Origin: Mesorhizobium jarvisii
Lineage (GTDB): Bacteria > Pseudomonadota > Alphaproteobacteria > Rhizobiales > Rhizobiaceae
Length of the DNA stretch: 64,000 bases
Assembly: GCF_003601985.1 (NCBI RefSeq)
Contig: NZ_QZXA01000002.1
Location: 248,001-312,000 of the forward strand
Reading direction: 5' to 3'
Below are positions 25,422-34,844 of the stretch, one piece after another. Under the pieces are notes generated by a model. It saw only the letters and a program-made list of their open reading frames with translations, ran no database searches and had not been told where the DNA came from. The stretch's first letter is position 1. Every line of letters begins with the position of its first letter. A program made the position numbers and the translations under genes.

Positions 25422-25975
25422 CTTGCCCGCCAATTCTCGCGCGAAAGCCGGTAGAGCACATGTCGCTTGAGCTTTGGGTGGCTGTCGGGAATGTCGGGGT
25501 GATCGAAATCGGCTGAGGGATCGGCTGTCATGCCGAGGCGTTTCATCACGGCGGTCGACTGGTGGTTTGCTGCGACCGCGAAGGAGACGATCTCGTCGAC
25601 GGCCAATGTCTCGAAACCGTAAGCCAGCCAGGCTTCCGAGGCCTCGGTGACATAGCCCTTGCCCCAGAATTCGGGCGCCAGCCGCCAGCCGATCTCGATG
25701 GTACCGGCCGGCAGGGATGGCACGTGATCGGTATCGAGGAGACCGACGAAACCGATACATTCGCCGGTCGCGGCAATCTCGGCCGCGGCGAAGCCATAGC
25801 CGTCCTCATCGATCCAGGCGCGGAATTCGTCCATCTTGGCGTCCGCCGCGGCACGGTCACGACGGAACGGGAAGAATTCCATGACGCGCTCGTCCGAATT
25901 GATGCGATGGAAGAGCTCGCGGTCACGCTCTTCCCAATTGCGCAGGATGAGGCGTTCGGTGCGCATGGGTTTCAT
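25403..25975 (-). CDS. GNAT N-acetyltransferase (RimJ/RimL type)
   Basis: A 190-residue protein starting MKPMRTERLILRNW, the usual opening of Acetyltransf_3 (RimJ/RimL-like) enzymes. Conserved parts are GEPIG-equivalent ECIGFVGLL, EIGWRLAPEFWGKGYVTEA (acetyl-CoA-binding loop) and VMKRLGM. The acceptor is unknown. The start overlaps the serB stop by 4 bp (ATGA), so it is probably the second gene of a serB-GNAT operon. The stop lies inside the terminator hairpin. Confidence 0.88.
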   Translation of the reverse strand: MKPMRTERLILRNWEERDRELFHRINSDERVMEFFPFRRDRAAADAKMDEFRAWIDEDGYGFAAAEIAATGECIGFVGLLDTDHVPSLPAGTIEIGWRLAPEFWGKGYVTEASEAWLAYGFETLAVDEIVSFAVAANHQSTAVMKRLGMTADPSADFDHPDIPDSHPKLKRHVLYRLSRENWRARKKAAG

Positions 25976-26859
25976 TGGACGAACTCTTCCTGGCGATAGC
26001 CCTGCAGATAGAGCAGTGCGGTGAGGTCGCCATGGTCGATGCGAACCTTGGCCTGCGCCGCCACGGTCGGCTTGGCGTGAAGCGCCACACCGGTGCCGGC
26101 AAGCCGGATCATATCGAGGTCATTGGCGCCATCGCCGACGGCGATGGCGTCGGCCGGCGTCAGGCCAAGGCGTGCGGATATTTCGAGCAGCGCGTCGGCC
26201 TTGGCGGCGCGGCCGAGGATCGGCTCGCCGACCAGGCCGGTAAAGCGTCCATCCTGTTCGAGCAGGCGGTTGGCGCGGTTCTCCTGAAAGCCCAGCATGG
26301 CCGCGATGCGGGTCGTGAACACTTCGAAGCCGCCCGAGACGAGCGCCGCCCAGGCGCCATTGGCGCGCATGGTCTGGACCAGCGCGCGGCCGCCCGAGGC
26401 CAATGTCAGCCGATTGGCGACGATGCGGTCGACGACGGCGGCATCGAGCCCCTTCAACAGCGCGACGCGTTCGCGCAGCGCCGGCTCGAAGGCGATCTCA
26501 CCGTTCATCGATCGCGCGGTGATCGCCGCGACGTGCTCCTTGACGCCGATCTCGTCGGCCAGCTCGTCGATGCACTCCTGGTCGATCATGGTCGAATCCA
26601 TATCGGCGATGAGGATTTTCTTGCGGCGCGTTTCGGCCTGTTGGACGATCAGGTCGACCGGTTCCCCGGCCAATGCGGCACGCAGGGTAGCCGTGGTATT
26701 GGCGGTGTCAGCCTCTTGCGGCAGGGCTAGATCGCAGGCAATGCCTTCGGCCAGCCAGACGACAGTGCTTGCGCCCACCGACCGCGAGGCCATATTCGCA
26801 AGCGACGGCGATAGGGCGCGGTCAGCGGGACGGGAAACAAGCGTGGCAATGAGCGGCAT
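25972..26859 (-). CDS. serB: Phosphoserine phosphatase
   Basis: A 295-residue HAD-superfamily phosphatase for the last step of serine synthesis. The nucleophile motif is LIADMDSTMIDQE (DxDxT); motif II/III are LVSGGFEVFT and VGDGANDLDMI. An N-terminal regulatory-like segment of about 80 residues is typical of rhizobial SerB. The start MPLIATLV at 26859 is chosen as the first ATG with conserved coding after it. This start overlaps that of the divergent miaA by 11 bp. Confidence 0.94.
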   Translation of the reverse strand: MPLIATLVSRPADRALSPSLANMASRSVGASTVVWLAEGIACDLALPQEADTANTTATLRAALAGEPVDLIVQQAETRRKKILIADMDSTMIDQECIDELADEIGVKEHVAAITARSMNGEIAFEPALRERVALLKGLDAAVVDRIVANRLTLASGGRALVQTMRANGAWAALVSGGFEVFTTRIAAMLGFQENRANRLLEQDGRFTGLVGEPILGRAAKADALLEISARLGLTPADAIAVGDGANDLDMIRLAGTGVALHAKPTVAAQAKVRIDHGDLTALLYLQGYRQEEFVQ

Positions 26860-27814
26860 CGAGAATTCCGGCACGGATGCGGGCGAAGGCCGCGTGAAGA
26901 ACGCGATCCTGATAGCCGGGCCGACCGCCAGCGGCAAGTCGGCATTGGCGCTCGAACTGGCCGAACGTGCAGGCGGCGTCATCGTCAACACCGATTCCAT
27001 GCAGGGCTATTCGGTGCTCGATGTGCTGACCGCCCGGCCGGAAGCGGCCGACCTCGCACGGGTGCCGCATTTCCTCTACGGCCACGTTCATCCCGCTACC
27101 GCCTATTCGACGGGCGCGTGGCTGCGCGATGTGATGAAACTCATCGACGACGGCGTGCTGTCGCGGCGGCCGGTCTTTGTCGGAGGCACCGGCCTCTATT
27201 TTCGCGCGCTGGCCGAGGGTATTTCGGAAATGCCTGACATTCCGCCGCGCATCCGCGACCGCTGGCGCTACGAGCTGAAAGAGCAAGGCGCGGTCAAGCT
27301 GCACGGCCTGCTGCTGCGCGAGGATTCGAGAGCCGCCATGCAGCTCAAGCCTACCGACAGCCAGCGCATCGTGCGGGCGCTCGAAGTGCTCGACGCCTCC
27401 GGCCGATCGATCCTGGAATGGCAGGCGGAGCGCGGCCGGCCGCTCATCGACAGGCAGACGGCGCGTTTCCTGGTCATCGAGCCGGATCGGGCCGCGCTGG
27501 TCAATCGCATCGAGAGGCGCTTCGACCAGATGCTGGACAAGGGAGCGCTGGAGGAAGTCAGGCAGCTTGCGGCCCTTCGCCTCGATCCCGATCTGCCGGC
27601 GATGAAGGCGATCGGCGTTCGCGACCTGCAGGCGGCGATGGCTGGAGAGTTGAGCTTTCCCGAGGCGATCGAGCGCGCCAAGATTGCAACCCGGCAATAC
27701 GCCAAGCGGCAGGCGACGTGGTTTCGCCACCAGCTGGGGCCGGAATGGCAGAGATTGCGCCCCGGTGACGATCTCGAAACCACGATCCAAACACTTGTTG
27801 CTAATGCAACTTAA
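26849..27814 (+). CDS. miaA: tRNA dimethylallyltransferase
   Basis: A 321-residue enzyme that prenylates A37 of tRNAs reading UNN codons. It has the P-loop GPTASGKSALALELA, the substrate-site segment NTDSMQGYSVL, FVGGTGLYFRAL and the C-terminal KAIGVRDL and KIATRQYAKRQATWFRHQ motifs. Start taken as ATG 26849 (MSGIENSGTDAG). A GTG nearer the P-loop (VKNAIL, about 26893) is an alternative and would remove the overlap with serB. Confidence 0.94.
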   Translation: MSGIENSGTDAGEGRVKNAILIAGPTASGKSALALELAERAGGVIVNTDSMQGYSVLDVLTARPEAADLARVPHFLYGHVHPATAYSTGAWLRDVMKLIDDGVLSRRPVFVGGTGLYFRALAEGISEMPDIPPRIRDRWRYELKEQGAVKLHGLLLREDSRAAMQLKPTDSQRIVRALEVLDASGRSILEWQAERGRPLIDRQTARFLVIEPDRAALVNRIERRFDQMLDKGALEEVRQLAALRLDPDLPAMKAIGVRDLQAAMAGELSFPEAIERAKIATRQYAKRQATWFRHQLGPEWQRLRPGDDLETTIQTLVANAT

Positions 27815-27919
27815 AAAGTTGACCATGACGGAAGGGTTCGCGCCGAAGTTGCCGGGATTAACGCTCCGTAAGGCGGTCCGTGCCATAAGGTCGATGGGCA
27901 CTTTTCCATTGGGGAGCAG

Positions 27920-28711
27920 ATGCGTTTCCATAAGGCGGAATCCGCTTTTTTCGTCTTTATTTTCGTGATCCTGGCCGCTGGCCTGGTGACGCTGCACGCC
28001 TATGGGCTCTTGCAATCCTTCGCCACGGAACTCCATACCCAGTCGGGCCTGGACAAGGTCATCTACCTCAACAAGCTGTTGTTCGCGACCGGCGTGCTGC
28101 TTGCGACCGCGCTGTTTTTCGGCATCTTCTTCATCTATCCGCTGATCCGCAAACAGGCGACGGAAGAAGGCAAGCTGCGCGCCATGACGGTTTCGCTCAG
28201 CGCTCGCTCCGAAACGCTCGAGCACGCCGCGCTGACAGACAGCCTGACCGGCATGCAGAACCGACGCTATTTCGACGATGCGCTTAAGGAATATCTCGAG
28301 GAGTTCCGCCGCATCGAAAAGCCGGTCGGGCTGATGATCCTCGATCTCGACCATTTCAAGCAGGTCAACGACACGCACGGCCACGATGTCGGCGACGAGG
28401 TGCTCAGGGCCGTCGCCAGTTGCCTCAAGGACATGACACGTTTCCACGACGTGGTGGCACGGCTGGGCGGCGAGGAGTTTGCCGTGGTCACGCCCAACAT
28501 GGAGGCGGAGCTGCTGGCCAAATTCGCCGAGCGCATCCGCAAGGCGATCGCCAACATGTCGATCCTTTCGGGCAACGTCCGGCTCAAGATCACCACCAGC
28601 GTCGGCCTTGCCGTCTGGGACCGCAAGGAAACGGCCGAGGAGTTCTATCGCCGTGCCGACCGCCAGCTCTATGAGGCGAAGAGGCAGGGCCGCAACCGCG
28701 TCTGCGCCTAA
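27920..28711 (+). CDS. Membrane-anchored GGDEF protein (probable diguanylate cyclase)
   Basis: A 263-residue protein with two N-terminal hydrophobic helices (about 8-30 and 50-75) flanking a short periplasmic loop, then a cytoplasmic GGDEF domain. The active-site motif is GGEEF (in RLGGEEFAVVTP), which is compatible with cyclase activity, and the metal-binding DLDHFKQVND is intact. It would make c-di-GMP. No RxxD inhibitory site is evident upstream of GGEEF. No EAL domain is present. The sensed signal is unknown. Confidence 0.9.
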   Translation: MRFHKAESAFFVFIFVILAAGLVTLHAYGLLQSFATELHTQSGLDKVIYLNKLLFATGVLLATALFFGIFFIYPLIRKQATEEGKLRAMTVSLSARSETLEHAALTDSLTGMQNRRYFDDALKEYLEEFRRIEKPVGLMILDLDHFKQVNDTHGHDVGDEVLRAVASCLKDMTRFHDVVARLGGEEFAVVTPNMEAELLAKFAERIRKAIANMSILSGNVRLKITTSVGLAVWDRKETAEEFYRRADRQLYEAKRQGRNRVCA

Positions 28712-28768
28712 AATCCCATCATTGAATTCGTGAGGCCGGCCGTCTGCTGCCGTTTTCTGCGCTTCCCC

Positions 28769-28791
28769 GTTCTACTGCGTCGCAGTAGAAC
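28769..28791. repeat. Perfect 23-bp inverted repeat in the intergenic region
   Basis: GTTCTACTGCG, one T, CGCAGTAGAAC: 11-bp perfect arms. It lies 58 bp after the GGDEF gene stop. No T tract follows, so it is a weak terminator candidate. It could be a regulator site or part of a dispersed repeat; the 250-bp gap holds no gene. A second short hairpin (GGACC/GGTCC-like, around 28800) follows. Confidence 0.55.
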
Positions 28792-28961
28792 TGAGCTTAC
28801 GGACCAAAAGTCCGCTCCGCTCCGGTTCTCGAAATCAGCACCAGCCGACTCAGCCTGACGAATTTCCTGACGGGATTTACCCAAGCGTTCGAACGAAGAA
28901 GAGCCATGGAAGTTTGGCGCGGCTTCTCGGAACTGCCGGCAATGGGCGTGACGCTGGAGGC

Positions 28962-30812
28962 TCAGTCGTTCTGGGGGCGCAGGCCGAAGGTGGCGGGCTT
29001 CAGGCCGTAGCGCATGTCGAAATCGTCATCCGATTGCACGCGCCCGGTTGCCGGCTTGCGGTAGTCGGGATCGCCGGCCTGGCGACCGGAATCGACCACT
29101 TCGGCGAAGGCCATCGCCTGCGGCGTCGGTTTCGGCACGTTGCGCAGCCGCTCGACGATCGCCACCAGGTCGACATCGTCGCCGGCCTTTGGCGACTCGA
29201 TCTGTTCGCGCTTGGCCGCGCCGGGAAGCAGGTGGCTGGGCAGTCTTTCGAATTTCAGCCGCATGGTCGTCGCCACGCCTTCGCCGAAGGCGATGGCTTC
29301 GCGCTGTCCCATGGACGACAGGAAGGCAAGCGTGGAGGCGGAGGAGTCGGCGATGGCCGAGCGGATAATCGCCTGGTCCTGCTCGTTGGCGAGCCGCATG
29401 GCGAAGAAGGTCGAACATTGCGACAGGATGGTCGGGTCAAGCTCGCCGGGGCGCTGCGTGACGACGCCGAGATAGCAGCCATATTTGCGGCCTTCCTTGG
29501 CGATGCGCGACAGCGCGTGCCTGGTCGGCGCGAAGCCGAGACGCGGATCGGCCGGCATGTAGCGATGCGCTTCCTCGCACAGCAACAGCAGTTGCAGCTT
29601 GCCCTCGCTCCACAGAGCGAGGTCGAAGGCCAGGCGCGCCAGCACCGAACAGACGGAGTTGACCACTTCGGAAGGCATGCCGGCCATCTCGAAGCAGGTC
29701 ACCGGCCGGCCGTGATGCGGCACGCGGAAGATGTTGCCGATCGTCTCGTGGATGGTATCCTCGATCAGGCGCGAACTGAACATGAAGCGATAGCGCGGAT
29801 CGGCGGACGCCGATTCGATGCGCGTCTTCAGCGATTTGAGCGTCGGGCGCTCGTTCTTGCTTTCGAGCATGCCCATACGTTCGTCGATCTGCTTGAGCAG
29901 GTCCGCGATGCGGTAAGGAACCGGCGTATCGGCGGTCAACGCGTCGTTGCCGCGCCTGAGATAGGCACCTGAATTCGGGTTGCGGTAGAGGCTCTTGGCC
30001 AGCGGAATGAGGTCGCGCAGGGCGTCGATCTCTTCCGGAACCGTTTCACGGCCGCGAAACAGCACCTCGGCGAATTCCTCGAGCTTGAACATCCAGAACG
30101 GCAGGTCGAGCGTCTTGGAATCGACCTTGACGCAATATTCCGGCAGCGACGCCGCGAATTCATTGTGCGGGTCGAGGATCAGGATGCGCAGATCCGGCCG
30201 CGCCGCGATCGATTTGCGCAGCAGCAGGGAGACGGCGGTGGATTTGCCGACGCCGGTGGTGCCGACAATGGCGAAATGGCGCGCCAGCGTGTCGTCGATG
30301 GCGATGTTGGCGGCGATCGCCTCGTCCTGCGACAGCGAACCAATGGTGATGGAATGGCGGCCGGCCAGATCGTAGACGGCCTGCAGATCGCGGCTGCGGA
30401 TGCGATGCGCAACCGCGCCGATATGCGGATAGGTGGTGATGCCGCGGTCGAAGATCGGCTTGGCTCCGGGCTCGGCCCCATCGCGTACTTCACCGATCAG
30501 CTCGATGCTGACCTCGATGGGGTTCTGGCCTTCACTGCTCCAGGCGCGGTCCGATTTGCCGATGCCGTAGACCAGGCCAACGGTTCGGGTCGTGCCCAGA
30601 TTGATCGAGATCATCTTGCCGACCGTCCAAAGGCCTGTCACCGCGCCGTCGACATCGTCGGCATAGGCGGCGATGGTGGCGCGCGCGCCGTCGCATTGCA
30701 CGACGTTGCCCAGGATGCGCCGGTCGTTCTGCTCTGCGTTGCGGCGCTCCTGCGATGTCGGTTCTCCGACGGAAGCTTCGCGTTCGACATACATGGACAG
30801 GCCAATCCCCAT
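28962..30812 (-). CDS. HerA-like ATPase (DUF87 family)
   Basis: A 616-residue P-loop ATPase of the HerA/FtsK superfamily. An N-terminal HAS-barrel-like section (about 1-130) precedes Walker A GTTGVGKST (184-192). ILILDPHNEF and the Walker B region LLLLCEEAHRYMPAD follow, then the hexamer segment SRIAKEGRKYGCYLGVVTQRPGELDPTILSQC. HerA proteins translocate DNA in end resection with the nuclease NurA; no nuclease gene is adjacent here. The role in this organism is unknown. A good ribosome-binding site (AAGGGAA) precedes the ATG. Confidence 0.85.
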   Translation of the reverse strand: MGIGLSMYVEREASVGEPTSQERRNAEQNDRRILGNVVQCDGARATIAAYADDVDGAVTGLWTVGKMISINLGTTRTVGLVYGIGKSDRAWSSEGQNPIEVSIELIGEVRDGAEPGAKPIFDRGITTYPHIGAVAHRIRSRDLQAVYDLAGRHSITIGSLSQDEAIAANIAIDDTLARHFAIVGTTGVGKSTAVSLLLRKSIAARPDLRILILDPHNEFAASLPEYCVKVDSKTLDLPFWMFKLEEFAEVLFRGRETVPEEIDALRDLIPLAKSLYRNPNSGAYLRRGNDALTADTPVPYRIADLLKQIDERMGMLESKNERPTLKSLKTRIESASADPRYRFMFSSRLIEDTIHETIGNIFRVPHHGRPVTCFEMAGMPSEVVNSVCSVLARLAFDLALWSEGKLQLLLLCEEAHRYMPADPRLGFAPTRHALSRIAKEGRKYGCYLGVVTQRPGELDPTILSQCSTFFAMRLANEQDQAIIRSAIADSSASTLAFLSSMGQREAIAFGEGVATTMRLKFERLPSHLLPGAAKREQIESPKAGDDVDLVAIVERLRNVPKPTPQAMAFAEVVDSGRQAGDPDYRKPATGRVQSDDDFDMRYGLKPATFGLRPQND

Positions 30813-30948
30813 TTCCCTTGATATCAGACCCTACCGGAATGGGGTTAAGGCCGGATGAGGTCGGATGGTGTAGAGAGGATTAAGCGCCTGGCGAAAATTG
30901 TCGCGACACGGCTCTTCTCCATCTCAGGCATTTCGCTATAGTGGACGA

Positions 30949-31512
30949 ATGGGCGATATAACGAACGATATTTCTTCGACCATCGGCAGGCGGATCCACG
31001 CCGAAAGGGTCATGCGGGACTGGTCGCTGGCCGAGCTTGCCGAGCGGTCCGGTGTTTCCAAGGCCATGCTGAGCACGATCGAGCGTGGCATGACCAGCCC
31101 GACGGCGGCCCTTCTGGTGCGCATCGCGGCAGCGTTCGGCATGACGCTGTCGACCCTCATCGCGCGCGCGGAATTGCAAGGCGGCGGGCTGCAGCGCGAG
31201 GCCGATCAGCCGGTGTGGCGCGATCACGGTACAGGCTATGTCAGGCGGCATCTGTCACCGGCCGGCGACATGCCGCTCGAACTGATCAAGGTGCATCTGC
31301 CGGCGGGCGCCAGGGTCAGTCTGCCGGCGGCTTCTTACGCCTTCATCAAGCAGCAGATCTGGCTGATTTCCGGACGGCTCGAATTCACCGAGGGCGATGT
31401 GGTGCACAGGCTCGAGCCCGGCGACTGCCTGGCGCTCGGCGCGCCGTCGGACTGCACCTTCCATGCCCTGGAGGCGGGCGCCGACTATCTCGTCGCGCTG
31501 GTCAGGGGCTGA
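30949..31512 (+). CDS. XRE-family regulator with C-terminal cupin domain
   Basis: A 187-residue protein with an N-terminal HTH_3 domain (IGRRIHAERVMRDWSLAELAERSGVSKAMLSTIERG) and a C-terminal cupin (LEFTEGDVVHRLEPGDCLAL). This architecture is common among regulators of amine or polyamine metabolism (PuuR-like), but no such gene is adjacent. It is followed 4 bp downstream by a small hypothetical gene on the same strand, likely co-transcribed. Ligand unknown. Confidence 0.88.
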   Translation: MGDITNDISSTIGRRIHAERVMRDWSLAELAERSGVSKAMLSTIERGMTSPTAALLVRIAAAFGMTLSTLIARAELQGGGLQREADQPVWRDHGTGYVRRHLSPAGDMPLELIKVHLPAGARVSLPAASYAFIKQQIWLISGRLEFTEGDVVHRLEPGDCLALGAPSDCTFHALEAGADYLVALVRG

Positions 31513-31516
31513 GATC

Positions 31517-31825
31517 ATGGCGAGACGGCCAAAGCGCTCCCACAATGGGGGGCCGCCTCTTGATGAGTATAAGGGGCCACCCTGGGGCAAGGGCGACCCC
31601 TATATTTTCCTGGCCTGGCAGGTCGCGCACGCCAAGGCATGGAAGGCGCCGAGCCGCGAAATCATGCTGATGCGCATGGACAAGGCCGAACGGCTGGGCC
31701 TGACCTATGAGGAATACACGCTCGAGATCCTGGAGCGTGGACGGCATCTGCGAGAAGAAGACACCGAGCGGATCAGCGCCATCAAGGCCGCGCGCAAGCG
31801 ACGCCGCGTGCGCCTTCTCGATTGA
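31517..31825 (+). CDS. Small hypothetical protein with NGGPPLD motif
   Basis: A 102-residue basic protein beginning MARRPKRSHNGGPPLDEY. Short proteins with an N-terminal NGGPPL(D/E) motif recur in rhizobia, but I know of no function. The C-terminal half is charged and helical (RMDKAERLGLTYEEYTLEILERGRHL). It starts 4 bp after the XRE-cupin stop; they may form one operon. It converges with the lysR gene, leaving a 5-bp gap. Confidence 0.65.
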   Translation: MARRPKRSHNGGPPLDEYKGPPWGKGDPYIFLAWQVAHAKAWKAPSREIMLMRMDKAERLGLTYEEYTLEILERGRHLREEDTERISAIKAARKRRRVRLLD

Positions 31826-31830
31826 GGCCT

Positions 31831-32718
31831 CTACGTCGGGGCCTTTCTGGATAGGTGCCCCAGCAACCACTGGCGGAAATCCTGTTCGGCACTGGTCAGG
31901 CGCGCGGTCGATGCGCTGGTCAGAAAATGGCCTGAGCTGCTGGAGAGCTCGAAATCGGAAAGCGGCACTAGGCTCCTGGCCTTGAGCGCAGCGTCGACTA
32001 GCGGCCGCGACCCCAGAAGCACGCCGGTGCCAGCGCTCGCCGCTTCCATCGCCGCGACGAAACTGTCGAAGCGATGCGACCGCTGGGGGTGGCCGGCCAG
32101 TCCAGCGGCCGCGAACCATTCCGCCCACATTTCGCGCGCGCCGGCGACCAGAAGCAGCGGCAGGGCTGTCCAGTCGGCGGCACCGGCGAGGGTCGGACTT
32201 GCCAACGGCACAAGGCGCTCGGCAGTCAGCCTGTCGGCCTCGCGTCCGGGAAAGGAGCCGTTGCCGAAACGGATGTCGAGCGCCGAGCCCGGCAAGTCGT
32301 AATCGGTCGGCCGATGGATCGTCACCAGATCGAGCTGGATGCGCGGCAGCGCCTGGGCGAGATCGGGCAGCGCCGGGACCAGTATCAGCAAGGCGAAGGA
32401 GATCGGCACCCGGATCGATACGGTCTGCAGCGCGCGCGGCTCGAACAGTTCGGTCGTGCTGCTGGAGATGGTGGCGAAAGCCGACTGGATGTGCGGCAGA
32501 TAGGCGGCACCCTCGGGCGACAGCGCGACGCCGCGCGCCAGCCGCGAGAACAGGCGCGTCTTCAACCGCTCCTCGAGCAGCCGGATATGTTGGCTGACGG
32601 CCGCTTGGGTCAGGCCGAGTTCGGCCGCGGCCGCCGTGAAATTCGACAGCCGTGCCGCGGCCTCGAAACTGCGCAGCCAGTCGAGGGGAGGCAGAGCGGG
32701 AATGGGTTTTTGAGACAT
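31831..32718 (-). CDS. LysR-family regulator divergent from the oxygenase pair
   Basis: A 295-residue LTTR, with an N-terminal winged helix-turn-helix (LRSFEAAARLSNFTAAAAELGLTQAAVSQHIRLLEERL) and a periplasmic-binding-like effector domain. The start MSQKPIPALPPLDW is at 32718. It is transcribed away from the TmpA/TmpB-like genes and very likely controls them, possibly in response to an organophosphonate (inference). The short intergenic region holds ATAA, 6 bp, TTAT at 32749-32762 as a possible site. Confidence 0.88.
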   Translation of the reverse strand: MSQKPIPALPPLDWLRSFEAAARLSNFTAAAAELGLTQAAVSQHIRLLEERLKTRLFSRLARGVALSPEGAAYLPHIQSAFATISSSTTELFEPRALQTVSIRVPISFALLILVPALPDLAQALPRIQLDLVTIHRPTDYDLPGSALDIRFGNGSFPGREADRLTAERLVPLASPTLAGAADWTALPLLLVAGAREMWAEWFAAAGLAGHPQRSHRFDSFVAAMEAASAGTGVLLGSRPLVDAALKARSLVPLSDFELSSSSGHFLTSASTARLTSAEQDFRQWLLGHLSRKAPT

Positions 32719-32748
32719 TAGAAATTTGTGGTCTTTGGCTAAAAAATG

Positions 32749-34568
<1,820 letters not shown>

Positions 34569-34788
34569 CGGCGGTTCATCACCAAAACCCATGTGCTTCT
34601 GCTTCGACGGGCAAGGGGCGGTGACGCCACACAGGTCCGAGGAATGCCGAGAGCGCGGTCATACCGAAGGCGTTCCCCCCGGTGCAGCCCGGCGCCTTCG
34701 TCGGCAAGCCAGCTTCCCTCGATCCGGCGAGCCGGTCCGAAACGCTCGACGTCACAGACATTCCGCGCGCATAGCGATGCATTCTGGA

Positions 34789-34808
34789 GGCGCGGCATTT
34801 GCCGCGCC
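34789..34808. repeat. GC-rich hairpin between oxygenase pair and flavin monooxygenase
   Basis: GGCGCGGC, loop ATTT, GCCGCGCC. It lies between convergent genes and could stop transcription on either strand, but no T tract is present on either side, so efficient intrinsic termination is doubtful. Confidence 0.5.
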
Positions 34809-34844
34809 TTCCTGGTGCCGGCCGCAGCTGACCACCCAGTCCCG

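Noticed and set aside
23832..25760. Long open frame (642 codons) on the minus strand over degP and the GNAT gene
   Set aside because: It is antisense to degP, whose catalytic triad and PDZ domains are intact. The translation is His/Arg/Asp-rich and low-complexity, typical of a GC-rich shadow frame.
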